A DNA stretch of 64,000 bases from Neelides folsomi (lineage: Eukaryota > Arthropoda > Collembola > Neelipleona > Neelidae): NCBI GenBank assembly GCA_034687125.1, contig JAQGBZ010000318.1:1-64000 (forward strand). Reading direction: 5' to 3'. The notes below the pieces were generated by a model. The model saw only the letters and a program-made list of their open reading frames with translations, did no database searches and was not told the DNA's origin. The translations under genes and the position numbers were made by a program. This document shows, piece by piece, positions 49,745 through 63,183 of the stretch (position 1 is its first letter; every line of letters starts with the position of its first letter).

Positions 49745-52198
49745 TTTAGCTGAAATAAATAAAATCACCGTATAATTAGTCTTAATGTAATAATATATCT
49801 TAATATATCCTAATGTATTCAGATTACTTACAAGATTTTGTTTTATAAAATTTTTTACATTATTTAAAGACTAGTAATTTTACCAATTGTTCTTCCTTAA
49901 AAGATATGATATTATATTATCTTATAAAAAAATATTCAACATCTAAATTATTAATTATCAAACAAAAATATTAATATAAATATTTCGGTAATATGATATA
50001 AGTATATATTATATTTTTTATAGTGCAGTGATTATACTTTGTCAAAGCTCACCAGTATTTAACTTCCGATTAAAGTTTGCAGTCGAAGTTCATTTTTAAA
50101 AATAACTTGCCAAGTTCAATTAGGATGTAAAGGAACGAGAAGAAATTGAATAGGAAACCCCATTAAAATATAATATTCCGCTACAACTTATTTTAGTGCG
50201 AATAACGTTAATTTCATAACGTTAATTAGTTTATTGGACAATTATCGAGTTACTTTATAAAATTGTTAAAATGAAAGAGTGGTATTAAATGGATAAAAAC
50301 AAATACGATTTCTCAACTCTCGGTGAATTTGAAATCTCTTAGCCGTGCGATCGCAGTTTTGAGTCCCAACCTTGAATTTGCAATATACGAACTATGAACT
50401 TATGAACGCTTTGCGTTATGAACGTTATGCTTGGAACAATATGTAAATTAATACATACATATTTACTGAACACTAAAGGAATGAAGTTTGATTGTTTATA
50501 CTGTTTATATACTGTTTATTCATTAAATGTGAAAAAAATATTACATATTATAAAGGATCTTATAATATTTATCAACTATTAATAAAAGTTACATTATTAA
50601 ATAATTTTCAACTAGAATACATATTGGATTTTAACAACAAAAGCAAAATTGAGAAGTTGTGATACTATTAAGCCTTGAAAGAGAAACGTGTAAATGATGC
50701 ATTGCATTGAAAAATATGGGTGCAAGTCAAAAAATTTTTGGAAGATCAAAAAATAATTTTATTAGGTAAAAGAAGAAACAAGTTACAAAATAAATTTATG
50801 ACGTAAAAATCTAAAATGGATATTACATCTAATTAAAATAATATATATGTTATACATGTTATTTTTATAATTAACTAATTTCTAAACGCATATTTTTGAC
50901 TATTCAACAAAGAATTTAATTATATAATGTATAAATATTTATTATAATCCTTATAATGTTTTCTAATATATTTATTTAGTTATTTTTAATAAGCACATGC
51001 TATATACTAAATATATTAGAATTTCACTGTATAGATAGACATAAGTATGAAAACTTTAATTGAAACTTAAAAGTGCTAAATACTTTGAAGGATTGGAATT
51101 GAAGGCTATTCTTCAAGTCTAAATAAGTTTAAGCACTCATATGTTTTGATAAATTATTTATATAGGTAAACATTTCTATATTATATTTTTAGAACAATAT
51201 TTCTTACATTCATATTCCATATTTGTTTTTACCAAGTTTACATTCATAAGGTACCATGCTCAGACATGTTCGGTGTCTTTTTAATTTAAAGTAGGCACAC
51301 TATAAAATAGGTTATCAATAAAATAAAAATATTTGTCTTGCATACCATACATTACTTTTACAGATTTCACTTGCGTAATTCTTAAATGTAAAGAAGACAG
51401 AAATTTATAAGATAACAGCGTTAAGCTTAAAATATAGCCTCTTTGTTCTCTCTTCTTTTTATACATTTGTCCAGTTTGCAGATAAGTTCAAATTACTCAA
51501 AATATAAATATGAATAAATTCAAATGAATATTGCTGATGCAAGTCTTAATTGTATTAAACTTTACAATTAAAACAAAAGCTACTCGCTCTATTTATTACT
51601 TTAATTTCTATTATTGCTAATTTTCATATAAAATAACTTCAAATTCAAAATATTCTAGGTATAATTTATAAGGATAATTTGAATTTGATGATCTGTTTAA
51701 TACATGATACTACATAATACCCAATTTAGTTATTTTATTACCTATTAAGTCTATTTATCTTACTCGTCTGCATATCAATTTAATTTCCCCGTATTTCTTC
51801 TATGTATTTCATTTATAATTAACATTTATTATAATCGTTAACACCTCTAAAAACCAACATTATTGTGTTTAAATAATATATATTTTACAAAGATATGTTG
51901 ACGCACTGGAATTTTGGTTCTTTATAAGAATCTTAGTTGTATACAGCATATGTGATTGAAAACTTGAAAAATTATAGTCATTGAAGGTCAATTATTGAAA
52001 TAAAAATATATAGTAATTTTATAACCGCTGGACGTCTAGGTATAAAGTAAATTATGTGTGAACTATTTGAACTTGCATATTATCTTTTTAATAATAATGA
52101 TAATTATTTTATATTATATTATCCCTGCATTAAATTCTTCATACTTGTTTAGAAAATATTTACAGATATGACATACATAATATAATACATTCAAATCT
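49745..52198. other. Intergenic region, no gene seen
   Basis: About 2.45 kb, one of the most AT-rich stretches in the window, between ERCC6 and the four-TM gene (both minus). It would hold the ERCC6 promoter on the left and the 3' UTR of the four-TM gene on the right. No coding frame, RNA gene or clear repeat was recognised. Confidence 0.5.
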
Positions 52199-55100
52199 TC
52201 AGTGGCTCTTTCCGCTATTCATCGTTGTTGAAATGAAATCTTCGGCTATTTCTCTATCCAGACCAGTATAAGTCTTGGCTACATCTTCTTCTGTAATTTC
52301 CTTTTTCTTCTCTCTTTTAGTTCGAGACTTTGAACTTGAACATTCTGACTTTCCGCTTGAAAGTCTCTTCCTCTCGCATGTTGGCAGATGACTAAATTAA
52401 ATCAACCAAGTAATTATATCACATTAATGGTATTTTTATATTCAATTATACTTAGCAATAAAATTTTCTTTGTTAATTCTTACCCTCCAATATGTGAATG
52501 AGAGTAATGGATTGGCGGAGGTGGTTGACACATTGGCACCATCATTGGATATCCATATGGAAGGGACCTCGGCCCTGTTGGATACGGAACTCTCATCATT
52601 GGAGGTGGATAAGCAAACACGGGCGGAAGAGACGTCATTTGATGTTGGAGTTGGAATTGTGCAGGGCTGAGAGCAACCATTTGGGGAATCAACCTATTGT
52701 CCCGCTTCATTCTCACTGGTGTCACAGAGAGGACTGAAAAGACAAATTCTACATGTTATCTTTTTATTAAAGTTATAAGTTACGTTATAACTTCCTTATA
52801 AATTAATTCAGCGATGGATAAAATTTCTTTTGTGCACTATCTAGTATACCAAAGTATCTTGGTAATAATTTCATTTTCCCTAAACGACATTCCATGCTCT
52901 GACATTCCACGATTTATATACAAAACGAGGAAAAAAAGAATAGGCGAGGAAAATAATTTAAACTTATGCATGATAGAGATTTATTTAACCTGATGTCTTT
53001 GTTGGCTGGGCTGACGGGCTGGAAGCTTGAGAAAAGAAGTTTTTCCTTTGATGTCCAAGCCATCTGAGCAACCTGTCTTTCCTTGCTTCGTATTCTGGCC
53101 CTGTTGCAGTCCCAAGAAAATCTCGCATTGCAGCGTCTTGTTCACTCCCACTTGATCCGGAAGAGAGAAGAGACCCAGCGTTGGGGGAGCACAACACCCG
53201 AAGAGATATCCCAATTGAGCAAAATCCTAAAATGATCTCGAGGAGAGCTAAAAGAAGGAGAATTGCGTTGATGGCAATTCCTGACGACTTCCTCCGCTCG
53301 AATGTTTCTTCATCTTTTGTTTGAGGAGGAGTGTCCTGTGAGATCCAAGAAATTTGATAACCATTATTTTTCAAACTTCATTTTCGAGGAACATGCTGTT
53401 TCTTATTAATTAAGCGATATGATCTTCCTAATGAATTCATTTTACAGTTTCTGTTTGTCATTTTCATTCTCCGAATAAAGTTAATTTGATATGACTGTGC
53501 TCTTTTTTCATTTAGTAATGATCTTGATTTTTAGATCTTTTGGCAATAATATAATACTCGTATATTATATAATATACATAGACTTCATCTTATATTATTT
53601 ATCTTAGGTATATTATAGCACAACAAGTGCTACGTATTGAAATACAATACTAATACTATTGAAGATATTTATGAACTTGTTTTAGTTAACTAACTTAAAG
53701 TTAATGTTATCCGATTGCTACTGACATACCAAACCTATGATCATGTTAATAGTTATAGGGCAGTTATAAGTTCTTATAAGTAATACTCACAAAAATAGAT
53801 AAGGTAAGTTGTGTAAAAAAGGCTGATCATTTAAAATGATATCTTAAATTAAATTGTCATCATCTCATCATTGATATTAATGCAAATTCTACAAATCAGG
53901 AAATACATATATTATTATATGTAGTTAAACACATAGCTTTCAACATCTTGTAATTCTTAGTAAAAAATTTTTGCTATCTGATTCAATGGCGTCACTGACC
54001 ATTTTTTCTATTCTATCATTTCTATTCTAAAACATTGTACGGGATGGTGCCCAAATACATAGGTATACTTATTTCAAAGTTTTCAATATCTGAAACTTTC
54101 AAATGGTGTGATATAATAATACTAGATTATTCAATATATAGTGTCTTATTGTGTCATGGGAGATGCAAAATTTACATTGGTAACATAGGGAAAACATGCA
54201 GGTAATTTTTTCAACTATTCCGAGTATCTAAAAATCTAAAGCAATGGAGAATATTTCAATTGAGTTATATTGTTTGTAGTTAAATAAAATGTTGGATTAT
54301 TTTTGAATTTCCCACGACACAATAAGACACAAATTATTGAATGATCTATACTCTATTCCATTTGAGAAGATTATTGAGAATTGAATCATATTACTTGACC
54401 GGGCAATCGAATGTCATGTCACCCGCAAATTATTTCTACAGGAAATAATATCGGTTTATTTGAATTTCTAATGACTTGTCAAGTAACATGATTCAATTCT
54501 CAATAATCTTCTCAAATGGAATAGAGTATAGTATTTTATTTAAATAATTTTCACATAATTTAAAAAAAATGTTATAGCCAATTTGTCAATTCAACATTCC
54601 CAGACTTCTCATTATTCGAACACTTCTCATTTACGAGTTCAAAGAAACTTTATACGATTTCAAATGCAATATATTCAAATTAGATGGACATAACTACCTT
54701 TTCTTTTTGTTTTTTGCTGATCAGAAATGTGTAAAAGTAAATTATACGGTATAACAGGCAATGTTAATTTTAGTGCATAGCATAAAATATTTATCTATGG
54801 CCTTATAAGGATAGGGTGTAAGTGCAAGTTCATTATAATCACAGGGTTGGATGATTCTTTTCCCCCGTGAAAATTTTTATTAGTTAATTGAAGTTAATTG
54901 CGATGAGACTTTAATATATTTCCTATGAATCATTTCGGGATTTATATGACCCATTCTTCCTCATTCTTAAATTAATCTTCTAAGCTTGGGACCGGAATGA
55001 GAGAGAATTATGCTACCGTAAAATATTATCCCACACATTCTGCACTTAATCCTTACATTCCATCCTGCATGGTCTCCTGTGCGGTGTAACTTAAGTGGTC

Positions 55101-57097
55101 TTATCAACTATCATGTGTCATTAATAGTGTTGGCCTTTCTCACCATTCCAACGGTATACTGAGCATCCCGGACGAGCCCAGATGTAGAGAAGATGGAGAC
55201 GAGAACGGAGGCTGTGAGGGAAAGCATGGCAGCGGCGAGGAAGACGTGAATTTGCCATTTATTGCCTCCACAAAGCCATTTGGGCTTTTGAACACCCTTC
55301 TTCGTGGCCATAACAGAGAGAGCTCCTGTGATTCCTGCTAGCGTTCCGGCCCAAAGACCTGACCCGTAGTAGAAAAGGTAGCTCTGATATCTGAGGGCGA
55401 AGCTTCCACATACAACCATGGCTCCTCCAAGGAACACCTGAGAAATAATAAAAGTTCATGAGCGACAGATTAAGGATTCTGTCAAATCCACACTTCCAGT
55501 TATGTGGTTTTATTTATTCATTGAGCATAATGAAGATTTCACCCTTTCAGCCCGCACCTTCCTTTATTTTCATGCGGCACTCGGGGCTTTTTACTTGATC
55601 AAGGCGGAGCGAAAGACGCTAATTCGATATGTGACTTTACACACCCATATCTCATATATAGATAAAATACAAATATTTCTTGCTGAATACGGTTAATACC
55701 TTCTGTACATTTTGCATATACCTTAAAGCCTCACATCACGATCCTTCGACCTAAATTTTGGAGCCTACATTAGAATATTGGAACTACACACGAACTTGTC
55801 CAAATATTCTTTATTTTTTGTTAAATATTTTGCATAAAAGTTTTTTTATTATTCGATAAAAAATTCTTGTAAAGTTGATATTATGTAGAAAATCAAGAAA
55901 TGAACGAGATACTTTTTTTTATTAATTATCTTGTGTTCATTAAATGTCTAATAAATGTCTTCAATGATGTTTAGAGTAAGATTTGTTTTTGTATTACTTT
56001 TGTTCTACCAAATATTGTTAGAAATGTTTAATGTGTATATTAATTTAATTGCACTTTAGCCAACATAAAATATTCGTTATCAAAAGTATATAAATTAAGT
56101 ACAGATGTACTCTATGCTTTCTTTTAACTTCTGTTTGTATTTACTACCTATTAATTTCAATCAAAAAATCTCATTAGCATTAAATTCTTTCATTTTAGTT
56201 AAAACATTGAACTGATTGTAAGGTCATTTATTGATTGATAATTTCAATATTTAAAATTCTACTTTAATTAATTGAAATTATATTCTTAACATAGGTTATT
56301 ACAATTAGCATTTCCTAATCCTTATGTACGCTAATGCGCTTGTAGCTTGTACGCCATTGAATTTCAAACTTCTCGCTTGAATTCATACATCTCATTTTGA
56401 TATATCAGTGTCCTAATGGGTTTTTTGTTTTTTGCCAATTGGCATTTAAAATTTAACGTTAATTATAATGAGTAAAACTAATGAAGCGTGAAGTTACGCC
56501 CAACGTTCTTGACTCGGATCGGATCAAAAAACATTGTGGATATTTCTCTTATTATACCAACTATTAACAAAGATTAGTTCAAAGTCATGCTGAATGCTCA
56601 CGGCCGAAATAAACAATTCCTTATTCTAATTCGCAACATTGGTAAATTAGACCTGTCAATTGAAAGAAGGGTCTTTAGACGGAAATAATGGAATTGACGG
56701 AAATAAAAGATTGACTACGTGCAATTATATTCATAATACAATACATAATCATGCATTCAATATGTAAAGTATGGTATAATGTAGGATATTAATATAGTAA
56801 GGTATAGCATACCTGAGCGAGGCCCATGGGAATGGCAATGTTCACGGGCAACGTTGTGGTGCTTCCACGTTTGTCTGGAGAATGCGGTTGTTGTGTATAG
56901 GGGAAGGGAACTTGAATCATCAAATTATTGTCAATGCTTTTTGGCGACTTTTGTTGCTGAAATGCCGTCGTAATGATTTCGACAGGTTCTTGTGTTCTAC
57001 TCCGATCAGTTCTTGCACTTTTCCCGCTCTTCACAGACTTCACACTTCCGCCGTGAACGGACCCAACTGGCGTCTTGGCAATCACAATGTCCGACAT
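52199..57097 (-). CDS. Four-transmembrane (CD20/MARVEL-like) membrane protein
   Basis: Exons 57097-56813, 55437-55144, 53335-52990, 52733-52484 and 52391-52199 join in frame to 455 aa. The first 85 residues are polar with repeated Ser-Val-Lys and Ser-Gly-Lys. TM1 spans the first junction (IAIPMGLAQVFLGGAMVV), TM2 is around GLWAGTLAGITGALSVMA, TM3 around HVFLAAAMLSLTASVLVSIF and TM4 around AINAILLLLALLEIILGF. This spacing resembles four-pass MS4A/CD20- or MARVEL-type proteins. The long C-terminal tail is Pro/Met/Tyr-rich, then basic (KSRTKREKKK), and ends with TYTGLDREIAEDF, which looks like a conserved short motif. Both N- and C-termini would be cytosolic. I do not recognise a named orthologue. 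Two introns exceed 1.3 kb, and one contains inverted repeats. Confidence 0.8.
54125..54346. repeat. Inverted repeat pair 1 in four-TM gene intron
   Basis: 54125-54161 and 54310-54346 are reverse complements at 32 of 37 positions, sharing GTGTCTTATTGTGTC. The spacer is 148 bp. The right arm abuts the left arm of inverted repeat 2, so the two form one compound structure. Confidence 0.7.
54347..54530. repeat. Near-perfect 53-bp inverted repeat in four-TM gene intron
   Basis: 54347-54399 and 54478-54530 are reverse complements at 52 of 53 positions, with a 78-bp loop. The arms contain TATACTCTATTCCATTTGAG and its complement. A small further palindrome (ATTATTTC/GAAATAAT) is in the loop. Such low divergence implies a recent origin or selection to keep pairing. 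In a transcript the arms would form a long double-stranded hairpin. Confidence 0.85.
55438..56812. other. First long intron of the four-TM gene
   Basis: 1.37 kb intron between the N-terminal exon and the TM1-3 exon. No coding or repeat feature was recognised. Confidence 0.6.
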
Positions 57098-60000
57098 TTT
57101 GTTAATGATTTATTAGTCTCGAAAGTAATGGCACTTGAAACAATTGACTCGTAAATGGGAAACGAGAGTGAGACGAATGTGGCTTTAAAGGTGTCAGCCA
57201 AAAGAGTTGTTAGCGTATAATCAAAATATTTTTCATTATTCACTTCTCTTTATCGAAACGAAGATTTGTGTCCTGAGCATTACACTTTTAACTTTAATTC
57301 AGACACAAACTCGAATGAACTTTACAGCACTTTAGTAGATCACTTGGAGAACGGGAAGGTGATTGGAATTGATAGTGAATGTGTTGTTCTTTCAGGATGA
57401 GGAGTGGAGGAATTTGAGCAGCATCCTCTCAAGGCGAGGGCAGTTGGTTGAGTGGGTGATGAAGCTCGTGGCTCGTCTCCCCAGAAGAATACCTGGGTCA
57501 AGCGAGTCGGAGAATTAATAAGGACGGAGAATGTATAAAGTGGTAATTGTTATGAGAGATGGGTTCGAGCTTTCATTTGGGGTTTCTACGACTTGAAGGT
57601 GTGTCCGAAAAGAATTATGATTATGAATAGGTGAGACGGAAGAGAGAAGTGAAACTCACCTTCAAGACTTCTTCTAATAAATGAAATATGCACTGGTGGT
57701 GGTATGAGCCTTGCCTTGCACTCTGGCTATTCCCGTTCAAGAAGCTCGTTTTCCCGTTAGTAATACTAGAACTGAGGTAAAGGTATGCAAGTGTATTTAT
57801 TGAGCGATGCATGGGAATATAGGGAAAAGCTACTCGAGGATCCCTCTGTCCCTTCACCTCTACAAAAGCTATAGGGGAAAAGAGATGAGCAGACGACCGA
57901 AGGTTTTAGAGAGTTTCTTCAATTTGAGCTATTATTACTCAAATGCAATATTATTAAAGTGACAGAAGACCTTCAGCCTCCTCACCTCTAAATAATGACC
58001 ACCGCTGGTTCGGCTTTCACTCTCGTCTGGTGCGATCCCATATCAAATAAATGGATTGGAATAAGAATGAAAGGAGGGCGACGTGAGTTGACCATTTCTC
58101 GCTTTCTGACTCAATTTTTCACTTTGCAATTAACTTCGTGTGCTGAGTTGAGACTTTTATTTGTTTTCATTTCCTCCTGCATCTCCTTCTATGAAGAGAC
58201 TTTGAATTTGTTGGTTTGAAGAAGGGAAATTGTCAAATCATTCCTCTTGTACTAACCTAGAGAGAATTATGAGGGAATGAAGGAGGGTTGAAGATGAGCT
58301 CGTCTGTCTTTCACCATCTTCAACTACTTGAGCATCTCCCATGAGAGTTGTTCAGGTATTCAGAGTTATTGGAGGAGGAAGAGAACGACTGATATACAAT
58401 GATATGCTTTATCTTGCGAGAGTCGACAGTTGACAATTGAGACTGTGGACAGGGCAGATAATTAACTCCTGTATGTCCCATCATCCTCTGAATGTAGGTA
58501 CGAATGTGGGTGTGTGGGGATTGAGATTGAGAAAATTCTGTCGCCTGTCACCAATAATAATTTTCCGCTGGGCCCACCGACGCCTGACCATTCTCGAAAT
58601 AATAGGAAGGCTTTGACAATCCTCCTCGTCGCTCAACACAAACCTGGAAGCTAATTGTTATTTTTTAAATAGGACTCGCATTTTTGTCAAACCAGCAGCA
58701 GACCATTGCTTGGGAAAATGAGTGTGCGTCTCTCTCTTTCGCCTTTAAAGGAGGTGGAAACCACAACAGCCCAGCTTTTGTCTCTTTCCTTTGGATTTAA
58801 AGAGATGAGGTTCCTTAGTGTCTGGCGATGAGGAAGCGAGTTTAAGAAATAAATGTTCAAGGCTGCCTTGGTCTTTCATTGGGGGCTCACATACTCTACT
58901 TACGAGGACGATCGAGTGAAAGAGGGCCAATAAATAGGAAAGTGTTTGCATTCCCAATGAATGGAAACTGAATTTGATCTGAATACCTCTGTGGTCCTTG
59001 AAGAGAAAAAGATTGGTGGTAAATGGAGGGAAGAGGAGAGAGAGAGAGAAACCTGTCAATCGAAACGAATGGGCTCCACTGTTCTCTTTATGAGTGTGCA
59101 ATGGGCAGGGGAATATATGGTTGAGAGATAATAATACGATCCAATGCAATCATTATAATTCTTATTTGAATTCTCATCATCTCCTTGAGAAGTTTGGGCG
59201 AAGAGGGTTAAAACAATGGAGGAGGGACAGCACGAGGAGCTGAAGATCAACACAATGGAGGACAAAGGGGGATCGATTCATGTGGAAGTCATAGGGAAAT
59301 GAACATACAATAGGTAGTGCTAATACTGGCTGACCCCAAAAGACCGCTTTACTTTTTCGATTTGATCTACTCTCTCGAAGATCTGGTCTCTGGTCCTAAG
59401 GGCGAGTCAGAGGCGCTTCGCCCCAGACCTCCGCACTATCTCCACTCAAATGATCGAGAGTATATGCTAATGAGCCATTGAAGCATTAATTCGTTGCGGG
59501 CCAAGATTTACTTTTCCACTTGCCACGTATGCCACTTGACACTTGATCCCCCTGCTTCTCCCCTATTAATCTCCGCAATTCATTAAAGCGAGCTCGCTGA
59601 GACCAGGTTACTTCGTTACCGCTCCACTCCCCATCCCATCACGCTCCTATATCTGCTCTTCATTATCATCCTCCGCTCAATTTCACTTCTCTTCCTAATT
59701 GACATTCCAATCTCTTCCACCATAGTTTCTCTATTTATTATCATCGCGATCCCAGTACACGCCCAAACAACATTGCACTCGGAGGACCTCAATTTGAAAC
59801 CTTAATCTCGCTGCAATTGAAGGTCTTAGAAATCGAAATGAGGATTTAGAGCCCTCAAATAAACCCTGGTGAAAAGACTTCATTCATTTCAAATTCGCTG
59901 TTATAATTATGTATGCAAATCTATAATTTGAAAAACACAGTGGAACTTGCGGACCGTCCATATTACCCTTCTTCCTAATAAACTTTGAACATAAAAGACC

Positions 60001-63000
60001 ATTAGTTAGGCCACCATTAAAGGGAGCCAGGCGTTATAAATGAATGGACTTTTAGAAGAAGGGAATTTAAATCTCTCTGTTCTTATTTCATCATGGAATA
60101 TCTTAAGCAGAAAGCTAATTTTGTCCGCACGTTCAGTTTCAACGGATTCCCCATCGAGATCCTATAATTCACCATGATCGTGAGCCTCACGAAATAGGAA
60201 ATACATACATTATATGTATTCTACATGAATAATTTGACGGGTGTTAAAGAATTAAGTAAAATCCTCAGCGTAATCTTAAGTAGAAGCCTCTTCATTTTCA
60301 AATAAGTACTATAGAATACCTATATTACTAACATTAAGAAGTTTTGTAAACAAAAGGGCGAGCACCTTTGGGTTTTTTCTTTTAAAATCAAGTCTCATGA
60401 TTTACATCGCCCACATGAGACAATTAAATGTGTCTGTTTCGCGTAAATGTAGCGTTAAATGTTTGGGAGTTGTTCTTTGTGTCTTTCTCCCTTTCCTTTC
60501 ACGAAAACATTGAATTGAGGGCTATCCATTCAATGTGCTATTACACATGAGAATAATTTCAACAATGATTGTTTGAGGCCGAATTGAGAATCAATGAACC
60601 GCCGCAAGAGAAACAACGAAAAGAACATTAATGAACATGAAGTGAACAAGTGAAAAGTTACAAGCTGACACACAGGCTGTGAATGGTAATGAGTAATGAG
60701 GAAGATGAAAATAGGAATTAAGAGAGTTGAACTAAGAGAATTAAGAGAATTTAAGTAGGTGGAGAATGAGAGACGGTTATTACGTGTCTTGTTGTCTTTC
60801 TGTGATGAAGATCCACCGGAATTCTTCCTCGTGTTTGATCCGATCTTTCAAGTCGCTCCCCTCACAAACGCCAACCTCTGAATGAAATGAGTCGGTGAGG
60901 TACAACGCGTTTTTTCCTTGTGAGGAACAACCCAAACTTCATACCTGAACCAAAACCTCTTTCTCCTCCATACATTACATTTACATTCACAGAATCCACT
61001 CCAAAGACCCACGCATACATGCACACATGAATTATCGAAGAGATGAAACTATTGTTACAAGCACCGTCCACCCCTACTTGCTTCAACCTCATATATTATA
61101 CGTATCAACTACTGTCTCAGCCTCCAAAGAAAAAAGCAGTTAAAACCCTGCACCACAGCATATAAGTATTATGTGAGAAAAAGGAGATCTTCCTTCTCTT
61201 TTACTTACATTCAGTCCCTTCATGTAAAAGATTTAAATAATAAAAAATGACCAAGTCGTGTCCAGAAGGCAGTGAAAGAACGTTGTATTAAATCTAATAT
61301 TTCATCTTTTAAGCTTTCGTATCAATACCCGGAGAATGTGCTCCTAACTATAAAGTGTGGCTCCAGCCTTCTTCATCTTTAATGGCTTAAGAGACTTAAG
61401 ACCCATAAATGTATTATAATACACCTGTAGCCACGACCCAACTCACCTCACACATAGAAAAAGCTCACATTCCTCCGACCCTTTCCTCTTCAATATAAAC
61501 TCTCACACTCAAACGCTGTTCATACGGATAATAAGTAGAGAGATGTTTGATTCTAAGTATGAGATTCCTCGTCTTCGACGGTTCCTATCGCATTGTTGAT
61601 GTTGACTACCCCACGGGCATCTGAGTTCCTTGGGAAGCGAATGCTAATAGAGCCCCAATCTCTTTCCTATGCCGCCGCCGAAGGGTTGCTTCGCAGGTGG
61701 ATCGAACTCATCTCTGGGTCGCCTCCTTCATGTGCCCCTTACCCACTTTTCAATAATAATAGGGAGATAAAAGGCAGTGCATACAATCATAATCTAATAT
61801 AATTTACTATGTATGTGGGATGGAGTGGACCAGACAGAAGTAACCAAATCTAAACTCTTCTTGTTGTCTCCTTAATTTCGATCTCTCTTTTTCCAATTCC
61901 AATCCTATGATCCGATCCATTACATTATAGACCCATTAACCAAGCTATGACTTCAGGCTCACCACAATCAACATTGTAAATGAAGTTAAACTCAATGCTT
62001 TTCTTCCCTTAATCTCTCACTTGCGTCTCTCACTCACTCTCGTCCTTTTGTCCATTGGCATAATTTTTCTTTCTTGTTAAAATATTTAAGCTTGGCCATA
62101 ATGATAACATTTGAATATTCTTTCTCGTCACCATCACTCACTTTTCTTGCAATCCCCTATTTTAAATTCAGAAGAGCGAAAAGACATTACTAATCATATC
62201 ACCATTATTTACAATTTAGAACATGATCGAAGTCCTGAATTGTAACAATTCACATATGGGTATTTTATATATTATTCTTTTCTTAATAATCAAGCCAACA
62301 TTTTTGATATCCTTAGATTGAGACGAAGCGAATGTGAAATACCTAAACTATTCTGTGTTTTATTTTAATGAACTATGTTTAAATATTTTAAACAAAGAGA
62401 TAAGAAAGCTGGCAATTTCATCTTCAAAATAATTAAATAAGAGAAAAGTGTTAATCAATTGTCTGTCATTCTATAACTTGCCAATTTTCCATATACCTAC
62501 TTGCATGTAAATATTCCCTCAACATCTGACATCAATAGTAATTCTAAATTAGAAATTTTAATCAAATACGAAAAACTTAAGCTTTACATTTACAGACAAA
62601 CAATAAACTTCTTAATTTAACAATCCAACACTAAGTCCAAACACAGTTGGAACAAATTATTATTTGTAAACTATAAAATTAAGTGTATGAAAAGAGTAGG
62701 CAATGTCGATATTGCACTTCAGAATATTTGTATATGATACAATATTGAAGATTATATATTTGCATATTTATTAATATTTGAATTTGAGCGAGATTCGAAA
62801 TTAAATGCTAAAAATGACGAGAGAAACTTTAAGCTAATATATTTACGGTCACTGAACAATTGAACACGAACACTGACATTTAGCATATGACAAAATATTT
62901 AAATAAAGTTATACATTTTGAAGATCAACAAGGGATCTTATTAAACAGGCCATTTTAAAATGAAATTGAAATCTTAAATGTAGTCAGGCTGAGCACGCAA

Positions 63001-63175
63001 CGGATTTCAACTGCTTTCATTATATTTATGAAAGAGGCCAAGTAACAAGAAAGGAACATTGACGCGATGTCAAGCAGACTCTTTAACTTTTCCAAAGTCC
63101 ATCTATTTTGCATCTTTATAGTAAACGTTTAGCGATTCAACTATTCAGTTTCATCTCTAGCTATTCAATTTGTAC
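57098..63175. other. Large non-coding region upstream of the four-TM gene
   Basis: No convincing coding exon was found in over 6 kb. From 57.1 to about 61.8 kb the sequence is clearly less AT-rich and has fewer poly-A/T tracts than the rest of the window, with many GAGA/CTCT stretches. It could contain the four-TM gene promoter, non-coding 5' exons, conserved regulatory DNA or introns of a gene beyond the right edge. From 62 kb it returns to AT-rich DNA. Confidence 0.4.
59030..59050. repeat. Short GA microsatellite
   Basis: A run of GA dinucleotides (about 8 units, slightly interrupted) within the less AT-rich region. GA runs can be binding sites for GAGA-type factors, but here this is only a composition observation. 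Confidence 0.6.
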
Positions 63176-63183
63176 TATAAAAA
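63176..63183 (+). promoter_or_regulatory. Candidate TATA box and short 5' exon near the right edge
   Basis: TATAAAAA is followed 55 bases later by a consensus donor (TTT|GTAAGT at 63238). A transcript starting about 30 bp after the TATA box would have a short non-coding first exon (about 63206-63237) spliced to exons beyond 64,000. No start codon lies in that exon. This is motif-based only. Confidence 0.3.

Larger units (their letters stand above)
53336..55143. other. Long intron of the four-TM gene
   Basis: 1.8 kb intron between the TM1-3 exon and the TM4 exon. Apart from two inverted repeats (54125-54346 and 54347-54530) it shows no coding or known element. Confidence 0.6.

Noticed and set aside
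52470-52737. Plus-strand open frames of 66-79 aa
   Set aside because: They are antisense to the Pro/Met-rich exon of the four-TM gene, which is joined in frame to its neighbours.
58745-59149. Minus-strand 134-aa open frame
   Set aside because: No family resemblance and no splice context. A stretch this long is expected by chance in the less AT-rich block.
61561-61802. Possible coding exon (69-aa frame, balanced base composition)
   Set aside because: No recognisable domain, competing short frames on both strands and no clear donor/acceptor. Left as non-coding.
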